Assembly (NCBI RefSeq): GCF_034058155.1
Contig: NZ_CP139148.1
Span: forward strand, 3,968,001 to 4,032,000
DNA: 64,000 nt
Direction of reading: 5' to 3'
DNA from: Flavobacterium sp. KACC 22761
Lineage (GTDB): Bacteria; Bacteroidota; Bacteroidia; Flavobacteriales; Flavobacteriaceae
Position 1 is the first letter of the stretch. Each line of letters starts with the position of its first letter. Of the stretch, positions 9,658-18,949 are shown piece by piece. Both the position numbers and the translations under genes were made by a program. The notes under the pieces were generated by a model. It worked only from the letters and a program-made list of their open reading frames with translations. It did no database searches and was not told the DNA's origin.

Positions 9658-9834
9658 CCCCTAATCTGATACATTTAATTGATTTATACATGATTTTAAG
9701 TATTTTAAATGTTTAAAACAAAAAAAGACAACCTTCGGGTTGTCCTCTTTTAATTTGAAAATTATAATTTATCGTCCATTTTGTAGGGCTTAAAGACGTG
9801 TTTTTTATAAAAACCCCTAATCTGAAACGTGACC
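9658..9834 (-). repeat. R-element, transposase-linked copy
   Basis: Homologous to the R2-to-R1 part of the 263-bp Rhs-spacer repeat, but with a diverged R2 side. R2 (GTATCAGATTAGGGG on the minus strand) abuts the transposase ATG. A hairpin GACAACC-TTCG-GGTTGTC lies at 9727-9744, and R1 is at 9814-9834. It lacks the ~90 bp that elsewhere lead from R2 into the Rhs core; the transposase gene takes that place. Confidence 0.8.
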
Positions 9835-9965
9835 TTTTAAACGGCTAAAAACAAAAAAGACAACCCGAAGGTTGTCTTTTTTTTAAATTGAAATTTTATT
9901 TTATCGTCCATTTTGTTGGGCTTAAAGGCTTGTTTTTATAAAAACCCCTAATCTGAAACGTGACC
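9835..9965 (-). repeat. R-element, partial copy (R1 end kept)
   Basis: 131 bp beginning abruptly in the TTTTAAACGGCTAAAAAC stretch of the repeat, directly after the R1 of the neighbouring copy. Hairpin at 9859-9876; R1 at 9945-9965. R2 and the core-proximal part are missing. R1 cuts into the Rhs core stub. Confidence 0.8.
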
Positions 9966-10852
9966 CTGTTTAAGCAATAAATATACGGACTAATACTTGG
10001 ATATTTCTCCGCCAGCGGATCAACAGAAGTCCAAACAGAAATTTTAGGATCATAATATCTTGCACCGTAATAATACAAGCCTGTCTCCTTGTCTAACTCT
10101 TTACCATTAAACAAATAAGGCGTATTCCACTTAGCATTTTTCTCTTCCAAGAAAACCTCCCCAAAAGGTACGTATTCTATATGCTGAACAACTTCGCCGT
10201 CTAAATTAGTGATATATGACGAACTTCCCAAATGGTCAGGATGGTAATAAAACTGCTGCAACTCAGAATTGTCGTTTTTAGCAGTTTTAGCAGTAGAACT
10301 GCTCGCGCTTGCACTTTGAGATGGATTACAGCAGAAACCAAGTCCATTTACATAGTCATTATTATCAACGCCATAATAAGGAACGTCAAATGATTCGTAA
10401 TTAGCTTTAGTGATTTCCAGCGCTTTCTTGTATTTAGCATCATAATTTACCTTCACTCCAGAGAAAGATTCTCCCGCTTTCTCTACTCTTCTAGGATCTG
10501 CTCCATAAGAATCAAAATCACCAAGTTTACTAACGATACGTTGCGAACCAATGTAAATGTGTTTCGTATAACGACCGCCATTCTGAGCCACCAAATAAGG
10601 ATTCACATAAAGTGTAAAATCTGAAGTAGAAGTTTTTCCACCAGCAAAAACTGAATTTACGAATATACCCTGACCGCCACCTGAAAGTTTCGTTACTCTT
10701 TCTCCTCCAGCATCATAGGTGTAATTAGAAACATAGCCGTTAATGTCAATTGCCTGCAATCTATTCTCTTCATCCCAAAGCATCTTTTTCTCCAAAGCTT
10801 TTTCAGCAATCTGACCGTCTATTTTTACTTCTTCCGTATTTACGTAAATCAT
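9896..10852 (-). pseudogene. Orphan Rhs core stub, toxin domain lost
   Basis: The open frame of 318 residues repeats the last ~300 residues of the Rhs core (from NMIYVNTEE to SPYIYCLN). It stops being Rhs at about 9965, where R1 interrupts it just before the usual NPI-x-FIDPDG hinge. The last ~24 codons (VTFQIRGFYKNK...) are simply the repeat read in frame. No toxin tail and no immunity gene remain. Homology upstream of the ATG continues to 10896, where the core begins at GACAAGCAG after an R-element. This looks like a cassette from which the C-terminus and immunity gene were removed when the adjoining R1-ended segment arrived. Confidence 0.85.
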
Positions 10853-10896
10853 ATTTCCGTTGGCATCATAAACATATTTGTTGTTTTTCTGCTTAT

Positions 10897-11158
10897 CGTT
10901 TCAAATATTACAATTCCTTTCTAATTTTTTAAGTCCTAAAAGATTTATTTCAAACACAATAAGCCAAGAAAAAGCATGTTTTCACACCCTATTCTGATAA
11001 ACTTAATTCATTTTTATTTGATTTTGTGCTTTTTAAACAGCTAAAAACAAAAAAGACAACCTTCGGGTTGTCTTTTTTTTAAATTGAAATTATATTTATC
11101 TGTTATTTTTCAGGGCTTAAAGGCTTATTTTTATAAAATCCTAATCTGAAACGTGACC
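10897..11158 (-). repeat. R-element, full copy 1 (262 bp)
   Basis: The core-side end (CGTTTCAAATATT on the plus strand) joins the Rhs core; a degenerate R2 lies near 10987-11003, a terminator hairpin at 11055-11072, and R1 at 11139-11158. A 35-bp scrap ending in another R1 follows. Confidence 0.85.
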
Positions 11159-11193
11159 TGTTTTTAGAAAAAAACCTAATCTGAAACGTGACC
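11159..11193 (-). repeat. R1-ended scrap (35 bp)
   Basis: Only the R1 end and a few bases of the element survive (R1 at 11174-11193). It lies 2 bp from the stop codon of the neighbouring immunity gene. Confidence 0.7.
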
Positions 11194-11195
11194 AC

Positions 11196-11798
11196 TTAAT
11201 TTCCTAAACTTTCATCTGGGTAATTCTTAATAGATTCCTTTAAAATTCCTTCGTAAAATAATTCTGAATAATCTTTATTTGTAGCCTTCATACTATCAAT
11301 TTCTTTCAAGGCATTTTTTTTACCTTTCAAAAACATTTTCATAGAAAAATAATCTGCATAAAGTAAGGAATCCCTTGGTGTTTTTTTTAGAGAATCTTTA
11401 ATTCTGTCAATATTCTCATAAATATAAGAGTTAGCTTCTCTTTTGTTTTTTTTGTTGATTTTCAGAAACTTAACTATATTTAAAGTATTCACTCTGTTGT
11501 ATTCGTTAATAGTATTGTTTTTCGACAACAATTGCTCCAGTTCATCATACTTTTTTAGATTCAACAATAATGATATTATTGGTAAGGAATTGTTTCCGGA
11601 CAGTCCAATTTCTACATAATCTTTATTATACTTAAGTTCTTCATAAGCGCTATTCAAAATTCTTTTGTCTTTAGTTTGAAAATATTCTCTAATGCTTTTA
11701 TTTAATAATACATTTAGATCTTGATTTGAGATATCCTTTTTTTGGTTAGTACATGATAAAAAGAATAAAAAACTTATTGCTATCGTGAAAATTCTCAT
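11196..11798 (-). CDS. Lipoprotein, putative immunity protein of the 11.8-13.5 kb Rhs module
   Basis: 200 residues. The N-terminus MRIFTIAISFLFFLSCTN is a lipoprotein signal with Cys at residue ~16. The rest is helical and charged (YEELKYNKDYVEIGL, LLLNLKKYDELEQLL), resembling a small repeat-type helical fold; no named family recognised. Its ATG overlaps the Rhs stop (ATGA), the classic tight coupling of a toxin and its immunity gene. The lipid anchor puts it in the periplasm or outer membrane, which suggests the paired toxin acts in the envelope. The gene seems complete: its stop is followed within 2 bp by R1. Confidence 0.75.
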   Translation of the reverse strand: MRIFTIAISFLFFLSCTNQKKDISNQDLNVLLNKSIREYFQTKDKRILNSAYEELKYNKDYVEIGLSGNNSLPIISLLLNLKKYDELEQLLSKNNTINEYNRVNTLNIVKFLKINKKNKREANSYIYENIDRIKDSLKKTPRDSLLYADYFSMKMFLKGKKNALKEIDSMKATNKDYSELFYEGILKESIKNYPDESLGN

Positions 11799-13467
11799 AA
11801 TTTATTAGGATTAATTAATATTGGCGCCGCTGTATTATTAAATTTAGCTGAAACATTCGTTTCGGTAGTATTGGGAAGTCCTAAGATTCCAGCAGCTCCT
11901 AAGAATGACATTGGAGTATTTCCATTTAAATATTGACCTGTAAAACTAAAATCAAGAATAAATGATTTCCCAAAATTCCTTTGTATTGAAGAACTGTTCC
12001 AATAACTATCAAATATTGTTGTTGCAACACCTCTACCTCCTTGTCTAAACTCGCCAAAACGACTAGCTTCGTGTGCTTTCATTTCATTACCTTGCAATTT
12101 CATATTATGAACAACTAAACTAATATCAATATCGGGATATGGCGCAACGATATCTCCAGAAACAGATGCACTTATATTTATCCCTTTAAAATCTTTACTT
12201 TTTACACTACCATCACTATTATATACAGTAGATATATCTGCAGAAAAACTTACAGTCAAAGTTGTATTAGTCATCATATTCATAAATGCCGCTCCTTTTG
12301 CTGAATGTGGATTATCAAAATCTGCTATTGAAATTAATCCAATATCTCGGCTACTATCGCTAATCGAATTAGTTCCAAATAAATTCATAACAATAGAATT
12401 ATTTTCTTTTCCAATATAAACGTAACCCTTTGGTGTATTAAATTTAGAAGTTACACCATTTTTCCATTCAAACTTGCCTGTCGTATTATTTTTTATCCAA
12501 TCTCTTCCATCTGGATCAATTAATTTAAGGGGATTATTGGCTACATAAATGTATGAAGAATATTCTGGATGTTTCTCTCTCTGCGGATCAACAGAAGCCC
12601 AAAGACTTAACTTTGAATCATAATACCTAGCTCCGTAGTAATAAAGTCCTGTTTCTCTATCTAATTCCTTAGACGTAAACAAATAAGGCGTATTCCACTT
12701 AGCATTCTTCTCTTCTAGGAAAACCTCTCCGAAAGGTACGTATTCTATATGCTGAACAACTTCGCCATCTAAGTTGCTAATATATGAAGAACTTCCCAAA
12801 TGATCCGGGTGGTAATAAAACTGTTGCAGTTCTGCGTTATCATTCTTAGCACTTTTGGCTGTCGTCGAGCTACTAGAAGAAGCATCCTGAGAAGGATTAC
12901 AGCAAAAACCAAGCCCATTCACATAGTCATTATTATCAACGCCATAATAAGGAACTTCAAATGCATCGTAATTTGCTTTAGTAATTTCTAGCGCTTTTTT
13001 GTATTTAGCATCATAATTTACTTTTACGCCTGAAAATGATTCGCCCGCTTTCTCAACACGTCTTGGGTCAGCTCCGTAAGAATCAAAATCTCCCAATTTT
13101 GAAACTATTCTTTGGCTTCCAATATAGATGTGTTTCGTATATCTTCCGCCGTTCTGTGCGACTAAATAAGGATTTACATATAATGTGAAATCTGAAGTCG
13201 ACGTTTTTCCTCCCGCAAATACAGAATTCACAAATATCCCTTGTCCTCCGCCTGAAAGCTTAGTTACACGCTCGCCTCCGGCGTCATAAGTATAATTGGA
13301 AACATATCCATTTATATCAATAGCTTGTAAACGATTTTCTTCATCCCATAAAAGTTTCTTTTCAAGCGCTTTTTCAGCAACTTTTCCATCAATTTTTGCT
13401 TCCTCAGTATTAACATAAACCTTGTTACCGTTCTTGTCGTAAGTGTATTTGTTGTCTTTTTGCTTGT
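11795..13467 (-). CDS. Orphan Rhs module with unrecognised C-terminal domain
   Basis: The Rhs core homology starts at about 13467 (DKQK) and is open throughout, but the usual ATG of the NMIYVN segment is changed (NKVYVN). The first in-frame alternative start is a GTG at 13231, so this copy may not be translated on its own. The core runs to IYVANNPLKLIDPDGRD, followed by a variable tail of ~240 residues (from GRDWIKNNTTGKFEWKNG to the end), rich in Asn, Ser and Thr, with HEASRFGEFRQGGRG in its second half. I recognise no toxin family; the pairing with a lipoprotein suggests an envelope target. It is an orphan: no N-terminal secretion part. Confidence 0.8.
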
Positions 13468-13731
13468 CGTTTCAAATATTGAAATTTAGATAGAACTTTT
13501 TAGGACCTAAAAGCTTTATTTAAAACACGATAAGCCAAGAAAAAACATGTTTTAATCCCCTATTCTGATACACTTAATTCATTTTTACTTGATTTTGTGC
13601 TTTTTAAACAGCTAAAAACAAAAAAGACAACCCGAAGGTTGTCTTTTTTTAAATTGAAATTACATTTTATCTGTTATTTTAAAGGGCTTGAGAGCTTGTT
13701 TTTATAAAACCCCCTATTCTGAAACGTGACC
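13468..13731 (-). repeat. R-element, full copy 2 (264 bp)
   Basis: R2 at 13557-13575, terminator hairpin at 13626-13643, R1 variant (CCCCTATTCTGAAAC...) at 13711-13731. It is nearly identical to copy 5 at 21827-22090, including the unusual AGAGCTTG and the ATT variant in R1. Confidence 0.88.
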
Positions 13732-13856
13732 AAAACCCCTAATCTGAAACGTGACCCGAAGGTTGTCCTCTTTTAATTTGAAATTATAATTTATCGTCCA
13801 TTTTTGTTGGGCTTAAAGGCTTCTTTTTATAAAAACCCCTAATCTGAAACGTGACC
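13732..13856 (-). repeat. Two R-element scraps in tandem
   Basis: A 25-bp scrap (13732-13756, nearly only R1) is followed by a 100-bp partial copy (13757-13856) that begins inside the hairpin (CGAAGGTTGTC) and ends with R1 at 13836-13856. Both keep R1 and lose the opposite end. The last R1 cuts the end of the next immunity gene. Confidence 0.8.
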
Positions 13857-14360
13857 TATATTATCTTCTTTTTCAAATCCATATAAATTACCACCATTGG
13901 CTGTACATCTTATAAAGATTTCTTTGGGGATACTATCTCTAAAACTAACAACTGTTGTTTGGTTACATGAAGCGTAATTCTCATCAAAAATTAAATTATC
14001 ATTTTCAAGCCGAGGTGTACTGACGGACCCTATATAATATTTTCCTAATTTTTCCCCACTACTACTATAAAGAGACAAATATGAATCAAGATGAGGGCTA
14101 TCAGTACCTGCCAGTCTATCATAATGCAATACCTTTACACCAGATTTTTTTAAAACTCCTATAAAAATAATATTATATTCCAGTGTTTCTTTTTTAGTAT
14201 TTGATTTTATAATATATTCTTGTAACACATTATTTTCACTCAAAACAAGCTCTTCTAATTTCGTTAAATAATCTTTTGTTTTTTGATTATTTTTAGGCTT
14301 ATTTTTACAACATAAAAAAATAGAAGTCATAATTACTAATAATATCCGTTTTAAGTTCAT
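13839..14360 (-). CDS. Lipoprotein, putative immunity to a lytic transglycosylase-type Rhs toxin (3' end altered)
   Basis: From the ATG at 14360 (MNLKRILLVIMTSIFLCCKN) this is a ~173-residue lipoprotein with the acylated Cys near residue 17-18. The frame extends upstream to 14417, but that start would overlap the Rhs gene and spoil the signal sequence. It lies 16 bp after the Rhs stop. The last residues, GHVSD, are encoded by R1 itself, so the natural C-terminus has been replaced. No known immunity family recognised. A periplasmic inhibitor fits the peptidoglycan-lytic domain of its partner. Confidence 0.75.
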   Translation of the reverse strand: MNLKRILLVIMTSIFLCCKNKPKNNQKTKDYLTKLEELVLSENNVLQEYIIKSNTKKETLEYNIIFIGVLKKSGVKVLHYDRLAGTDSPHLDSYLSLYSSSGEKLGKYYIGSVSTPRLENDNLIFDENYASCNQTTVVSFRDSIPKEIFIRCTANGGNLYGFEKEDNIGHVSD

Positions 14361-14376
14361 ATTGTATATTTTAAAA

Positions 14377-17300
14377 TTAATTAGATTCGTTAACCATTGA
14401 TTTAATATAATCTTCATACATAGATGGGGTTTTTCTATCTTCTTTTTTTATACCTTTTGAATTTTCGACTCCCCAGCCATTATAATTACCAGCAGCTCTA
14501 AACCAACCTTTAAAATTATAAGTTTTATTTCCAGTTTTTGTATCATAATCTATACCATCTCTAAATCCTTTTGTGGCCAAAAATCTAATCCCCAAATATA
14601 AAGATCGATTTGTATCAACATACTCATTTTTGGTTAAACCATAAGCAGCTTTATATGCGTCATAGTCACCTTTATTGTTTACAGTCATAATGTCTCCAAT
14701 CCCCCTAATTCCATTATGAGATTCTTGAATTGCCATAGCTTTTACAAGTGTTGGATCTAAGTCAGGAATCTTTAAAGATTCAGAAATTGGTATCGGTAGA
14801 CCTTTCTCCGTATAAAGTTGTAATAGACCAGCATTTTTTGTTTGATTAAACAGTCCAGTTCTAGCGGCTATAATATAATCATTTTCTTGGTAAGCTGCTC
14901 CTGTTGTATCTTCTCCTGTCTGTATTCTTTCTTTTATTACATTTGGCATAGGAACTTTACTAAAAGAAGTTTGTCTATCGTTTTTAGCAATATAAGTTTC
15001 AAAAATAGTTGTTGAAACTATCCTTTTACTTGTTATTTCATTACCATTAACATCAAAATAAACTATATCTTTTCCTTGTGGGTCTTTCAGAACGATAGGA
15101 TTATTGGCAACATAGCAATAAGGAGATATATTAGGATATTTCTCCGCCAGCGGATCAACAGATATAAAGATTCCCAACTTAGGATCCTGATATCTCGCCC
15201 CAAAATAATATAAACCTGTTTCTCTATCTAATTCCTTAGACGTAAACAAATAAGGCGTATTCCACTTGACATTCTTTTCCTCCAAGAAGACCTCCCCGAA
15301 AGGCACATATTCTACATGTTGAACAACTTCGCCGTCTAAATTAGTAATATATGAAGAACTTCCCAAATGGTCAGGATGATAATAGAATTGCTGTAACTCT
15401 GCATTGTCATTTTTCGCAGATTTAGCAGTAGAGCTACTAGCACTAGCATCCTGCGAAGGATTGCAACAAAAACCTAGACCATTTACATAATCATTATTAT
15501 CAACTCCATAATAAGGCACTTCAAATGCATCGTAATTTGCTTTAGTAATTTCTAGCGCTTTTTTGTATTTAGCATCATAATTCACTTTGACACCAGAGAA
15601 TGATTCTCCAGCTTTCTCCACACGTCTAGGATCTGCTCCATAAGAATCAAAATCTCCTAATTTTGAAACAATTCTCTGCGAACCAATATAAATGTGTTTC
15701 GTATAACGACCACCATTCTGAGCAACCAAATAAGGATTTACATACAGCGTAAAATCACTTGTAGATGTTTTCCCACCAGCAAAAACAGAATTCACAAAAA
15801 TACCTTGTCCTCCGCCTGAAAGTTTTGTTACACGTTCTCCGCCTGCATCGTAGGTGTAATTACTCACATAACCGTTTATGTCAATAGCTTGCAATCTATT
15901 CTCTTCGTCCCAAAGCATTTTTTTCTCTAATGCTTTTTCAGCAATCTGACCATCAATTTTGACTTCTTCCGTATTTACATAAATCATATTTCCGTTGGAA
16001 TCATAAACATATTTGTTGTCTTTCTGCTTGTCGACTTTCGGTTCTGTGTTTTTAGTTCTGTACTCCGTTTCAGTTACGTTGTCAAGCTGGTGTTTGTTGG
16101 TGCTGTTGTAATTGTAATTCATCGTATAACCGGCCTTCAGCGCACCTGCTTCGGTAACCTTATTCTGCGCAACGTTTTGTGTTTTACTCACAATATTGTG
16201 CAAATCGTCGTATTTCATTTCCAGATTATAATTTGCCGTTTTCTGGTCTGCTCCTGTGTAAACACCGCTGGCACTTGTAAGCTGGTACAAATTGTCGTAC
16301 GCATAATTATGCGCCATGATGCCACCCATTTTGTTGGTTACGCCTGCAGCGCTGTTGGTCACGCTCAGCACATTGCTTACTTTGTCGTATTGATACTTGT
16401 TGTTCATGAACATTCGCGGCGTGTTAACACCTTGATATCCTGTTCCTGAAGCTACGGTCATATTATCAAGCCTTCTTCTCAGTGGCTCATAATTGTATTT
16501 TGTTTCGGTTCCGTTGCAGTATTTTAAATAACTTCTCTGCTCAAATTTGTCGTAGCCAATTTTGTTTACATAATTGTAGCTGTAGGCTTTTTGGCCTGCA
16601 ACGGCCTGCAACAAGCCTCCTGAGTTATACGTATAACTTATCTTTTCCTGATCCGGATAAATCATTTCCTGCAGGCGGTTCCATGAATCGTATTTCCAGC
16701 TGGTGACATACGTTGCCACGGCAGAATTAGGCACAATAACCGTTCTTCTTATGCTTTCGATCTCGCCCATAACGCCATACGAAAACTCCTGTGCGCCTGT
16801 GGCGTCTTCCATCAAAATCAATCTTCCTTTGCGGTTCTGGCTTTCGTTTTTGGTGCCAAAAACATAACGTACATCATTCTGGGGATTTTCAGGATAATGA
16901 ATATTGGTCAGTCTGTTGTACTCGTATTCATAGGTTATCTTCTTGCTTTTGGCTTCCAGATTTGCTGTCTGTCTTTCCAGCAAATTCCCCAAAGCGTCAA
17001 ATTTGAAGGTGCTTTTTCCGGCATCGGGCTGGATGACCTGTATGCGCCTGTCGCCCATATCAAACGTGCTCTTGGTCTGCTGTCCCTGCGCATCGGTCAC
17101 CAGAATATTTCTTCCTATTCCGTCATAAGCAAACTGCGTTGCAACGCTGTTGGCGTCCAGAGTTTTCATGGTTAATCCTGAACCGTTGGCATAACTTGAA
17201 TTTATGTTGCCCAGCGCATCTGCAACTTCTGTTTTCAGCAGATCGCCTTCTATTGTATATTTCATTTGAGTTGCAGCACCATCCGGCAAAGTAGTCGTAA

Positions 17301-18504
17301 TGGGTCTGTCCAGAATATCATAAGTCGTTTTGGTTGGTTCAACCAAATCATAACTGTCCAAAAATTTATTCCAGTCTCCAAGTACCGAAGTCTGCGGGTA
17401 ATAGGCTTCTTTCACACGCCCGAAAGCGTCAAATTTTGCACGTCCTGAAACTATCATCACATCACTTTGCTGATCAGGCGTTTTATTATCGGTAATGGCT
17501 GCATCTTTCTTAATCTGAATGGCTCGTCCTATTCCGTCAACAAAAGTCACCGTTTCAATCGGGTCGTTCGGGTGCTGGGCGTCGAAATGGCTGGTTTTGG
17601 CATACGCTGTTCGGGTTATCTTTCCATCGGCCACAATTGTTTTTGGAAAATATTCCATCTGAATGGTGTACAATTGTCCCGTTGCGGCTTCTTTCGGCCC
17701 CTGAATTCTCGTGATGCGGCCAAGTTCGTCCAGTTCTTTTAGTACTACATAACCATTAATATCTTCGGTTTCCAGAGGAATTCCGTAACGCGTGTCATAT
17801 CTTCTGAAATAGCTTCTGTAATCAAAATTATCTGAGATTTCTTCTACATACATTTTGAGTTTATCATCGTAACGGTAATAGAAAGTAGGTCTTTCTCCTT
17901 TATAATTCTGTGGCAGATATTTTCGGGTTATATTTCCGTATTCATCATACATAAAACTTATAGAAGCCGATTCGAGGTCATTCACTTTTGACGAATAGTT
18001 TAATATCTGGTTGTACTCCATATCCATCTGAACAGCAACATCCTTGACAATCTGCCCTCCTGTAGTAACCCTGTATATATAAGGAACCCCGATGATATGC
18101 TTCGCTAAGTTCGATTTATACATCAAATCTGTTGTATAGCTTCCGGTGCTGTTGTCTTTAAAATTGTAGGTTCTCAGATTCCCAAACTCTCCTTTGCTTA
18201 CATAATAATCATAATTTACTTCGCTTAGCTGAAGCGGGTTTCTGCCTCCCTCATAAGCAAATGAAACTTCTTTTTTGACAGGAGTAAAACTCACGCCGCG
18301 GTCTGAGCATATTTTGGTTACGGGACTAAAACTATATTCGTCTCCTGATGCTTTTACCGAATATGTATAATAGTTCTGCGTGCTTTCTGTAAATTTTTCT
18401 CCAGCATTTGTCTGCGCATCTGTCCCTTCATTGCTCGCCAAAACAGAACTTACTAATTGTCCGGCATTGTAATAATCGGATACATCGTAGTTTTGGGTTA
18501 GCAT
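14377..18504 (-). CDS. Long orphan Rhs/YD-repeat protein with lytic-transglycosylase-like C-terminus
   Basis: 1375 residues, starting at MLTQNYDVSDYYNAG, which equals about residue 1955 of the 3325-residue protein at 25373-35350. It therefore lacks the signal peptide, SpvB and FG-GAP regions, but has all YD repeats and the Rhs core (YCYVANNPIVLKDPQGKD). The variable tail (~260 residues) contains DPTLVKAMAIQES, GIGDIMTV, NRSLYLGIRFLATK and GWFRAAGNYNGWG. These match in order the SLT-type motifs: catalytic Glu in QES, GLMQ-like, N-x-x-x-G-x-YL and AYN-G. I call a peptidoglycan-cleaving toxin with moderate confidence. The partner gene is a lipoprotein. Without a signal peptide this copy is unlikely to be exported by itself. 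Confidence 0.85.
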   Translation of the reverse strand: MLTQNYDVSDYYNAGQLVSSVLASNEGTDAQTNAGEKFTESTQNYYTYSVKASGDEYSFSPVTKICSDRGVSFTPVKKEVSFAYEGGRNPLQLSEVNYDYYVSKGEFGNLRTYNFKDNSTGSYTTDLMYKSNLAKHIIGVPYIYRVTTGGQIVKDVAVQMDMEYNQILNYSSKVNDLESASISFMYDEYGNITRKYLPQNYKGERPTFYYRYDDKLKMYVEEISDNFDYRSYFRRYDTRYGIPLETEDINGYVVLKELDELGRITRIQGPKEAATGQLYTIQMEYFPKTIVADGKITRTAYAKTSHFDAQHPNDPIETVTFVDGIGRAIQIKKDAAITDNKTPDQQSDVMIVSGRAKFDAFGRVKEAYYPQTSVLGDWNKFLDSYDLVEPTKTTYDILDRPITTTLPDGAATQMKYTIEGDLLKTEVADALGNINSSYANGSGLTMKTLDANSVATQFAYDGIGRNILVTDAQGQQTKSTFDMGDRRIQVIQPDAGKSTFKFDALGNLLERQTANLEAKSKKITYEYEYNRLTNIHYPENPQNDVRYVFGTKNESQNRKGRLILMEDATGAQEFSYGVMGEIESIRRTVIVPNSAVATYVTSWKYDSWNRLQEMIYPDQEKISYTYNSGGLLQAVAGQKAYSYNYVNKIGYDKFEQRSYLKYCNGTETKYNYEPLRRRLDNMTVASGTGYQGVNTPRMFMNNKYQYDKVSNVLSVTNSAAGVTNKMGGIMAHNYAYDNLYQLTSASGVYTGADQKTANYNLEMKYDDLHNIVSKTQNVAQNKVTEAGALKAGYTMNYNYNSTNKHQLDNVTETEYRTKNTEPKVDKQKDNKYVYDSNGNMIYVNTEEVKIDGQIAEKALEKKMLWDEENRLQAIDINGYVSNYTYDAGGERVTKLSGGGQGIFVNSVFAGGKTSTSDFTLYVNPYLVAQNGGRYTKHIYIGSQRIVSKLGDFDSYGADPRRVEKAGESFSGVKVNYDAKYKKALEITKANYDAFEVPYYGVDNNDYVNGLGFCCNPSQDASASSSTAKSAKNDNAELQQFYYHPDHLGSSSYITNLDGEVVQHVEYVPFGEVFLEEKNVKWNTPYLFTSKELDRETGLYYFGARYQDPKLGIFISVDPLAEKYPNISPYCYVANNPIVLKDPQGKDIVYFDVNGNEITSKRIVSTTIFETYIAKNDRQTSFSKVPMPNVIKERIQTGEDTTGAAYQENDYIIAARTGLFNQTKNAGLLQLYTEKGLPIPISESLKIPDLDPTLVKAMAIQESHNGIRGIGDIMTVNNKGDYDAYKAAYGLTKNEYVDTNRSLYLGIRFLATKGFRDGIDYDTKTGNKTYNFKGWFRAAGNYNGWGVENSKGIKKEDRKTPSMYEDYIKSMVNESN

Positions 18505-18684
18505 TGTTTTTTTATTTAACTGTTTTTATTTTTTTGAAGCAGAAAATTCACGTTTTCAAAACAAGTTTAGTCCCGCTATCCGCTGTATCTTTTGTAGCGA
18601 ACCCCGCTACAAAAGGATGCCGCTTCTATCGGGGCTAGACTAGAAGTTTTCAGTTTTTTCGATTACGCTTGTTTCAAAAAAACT
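18505..18684. other. Leader of the long orphan, with a palindromic repeat
   Basis: The only orphan preceded by unique DNA. It contains the palindrome at 18569-18637, and TTTTCAGTTTTTTC at 18647-18660, also found upstream of another orphan at 24067-24080. No TAnnTTTG promoter found on the minus strand. Confidence 0.5.
18569..18637. repeat. Palindromic intergenic repeat with an 11-bp perfect inner stem
   Basis: The inner stem CTTTTGTAGCG / CGCTACAAAAG with a 5-nt loop is nested in an imperfect outer stem (GTCCCGCTATCC... against ...TCTATCGGGGCT). It is more GC-rich than its surroundings. From memory, hairpins containing GCCCCGATAGAAGCGG are dispersed in flavobacterial genomes, so I read it as a REP-like repeat and not a module-specific signal. 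Confidence 0.65.
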
Positions 18685-18947
18685 TTTCAAAAATTGCAAT
18701 TCCTTTCTAAATTTTTGAGCCCTAAAAGCTTTATTTCAAACACAATAAGCCTAGAAAAAACATGTTTTTACCCCCTATTCTGATACACTTATTTCATTTT
18801 TATTTGATTTTGTGCTTTTTAAACGGCTAAAAACAAAAAAGACAACCCGAAGGTTGTCTTTTTTTTAAATTGAAATTTTATTTTATCGTCCATTTTGTTG
18901 GGCTTAAAGGCTTGTTTTTATAAAAACCCCTAATCTGAAACGTGACC
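18685..18947 (-). repeat. R-element, full copy 3 (263 bp)
   Basis: R2 at 18772-18790, terminator hairpin at 18841-18858, R1 at 18927-18947, 2 bp from the stop codon of the Imm52-like gene. Its core-side end does not join the Rhs core directly but continues into the leader of the long orphan. Confidence 0.85.
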
Positions 18948-18949
18948 CC

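Noticed and set aside
16090..18638. Several open frames on the plus strand opposite the long orphan and opposite the complete Rhs gene (e.g. 16090-16449, 27074-27598, 32754-33107)
   Set aside because: They mirror the minus-strand Rhs coding sequence and recur wherever the same Rhs sequence recurs. Compositions are Cys/Ile/His-rich and unlike proteins.
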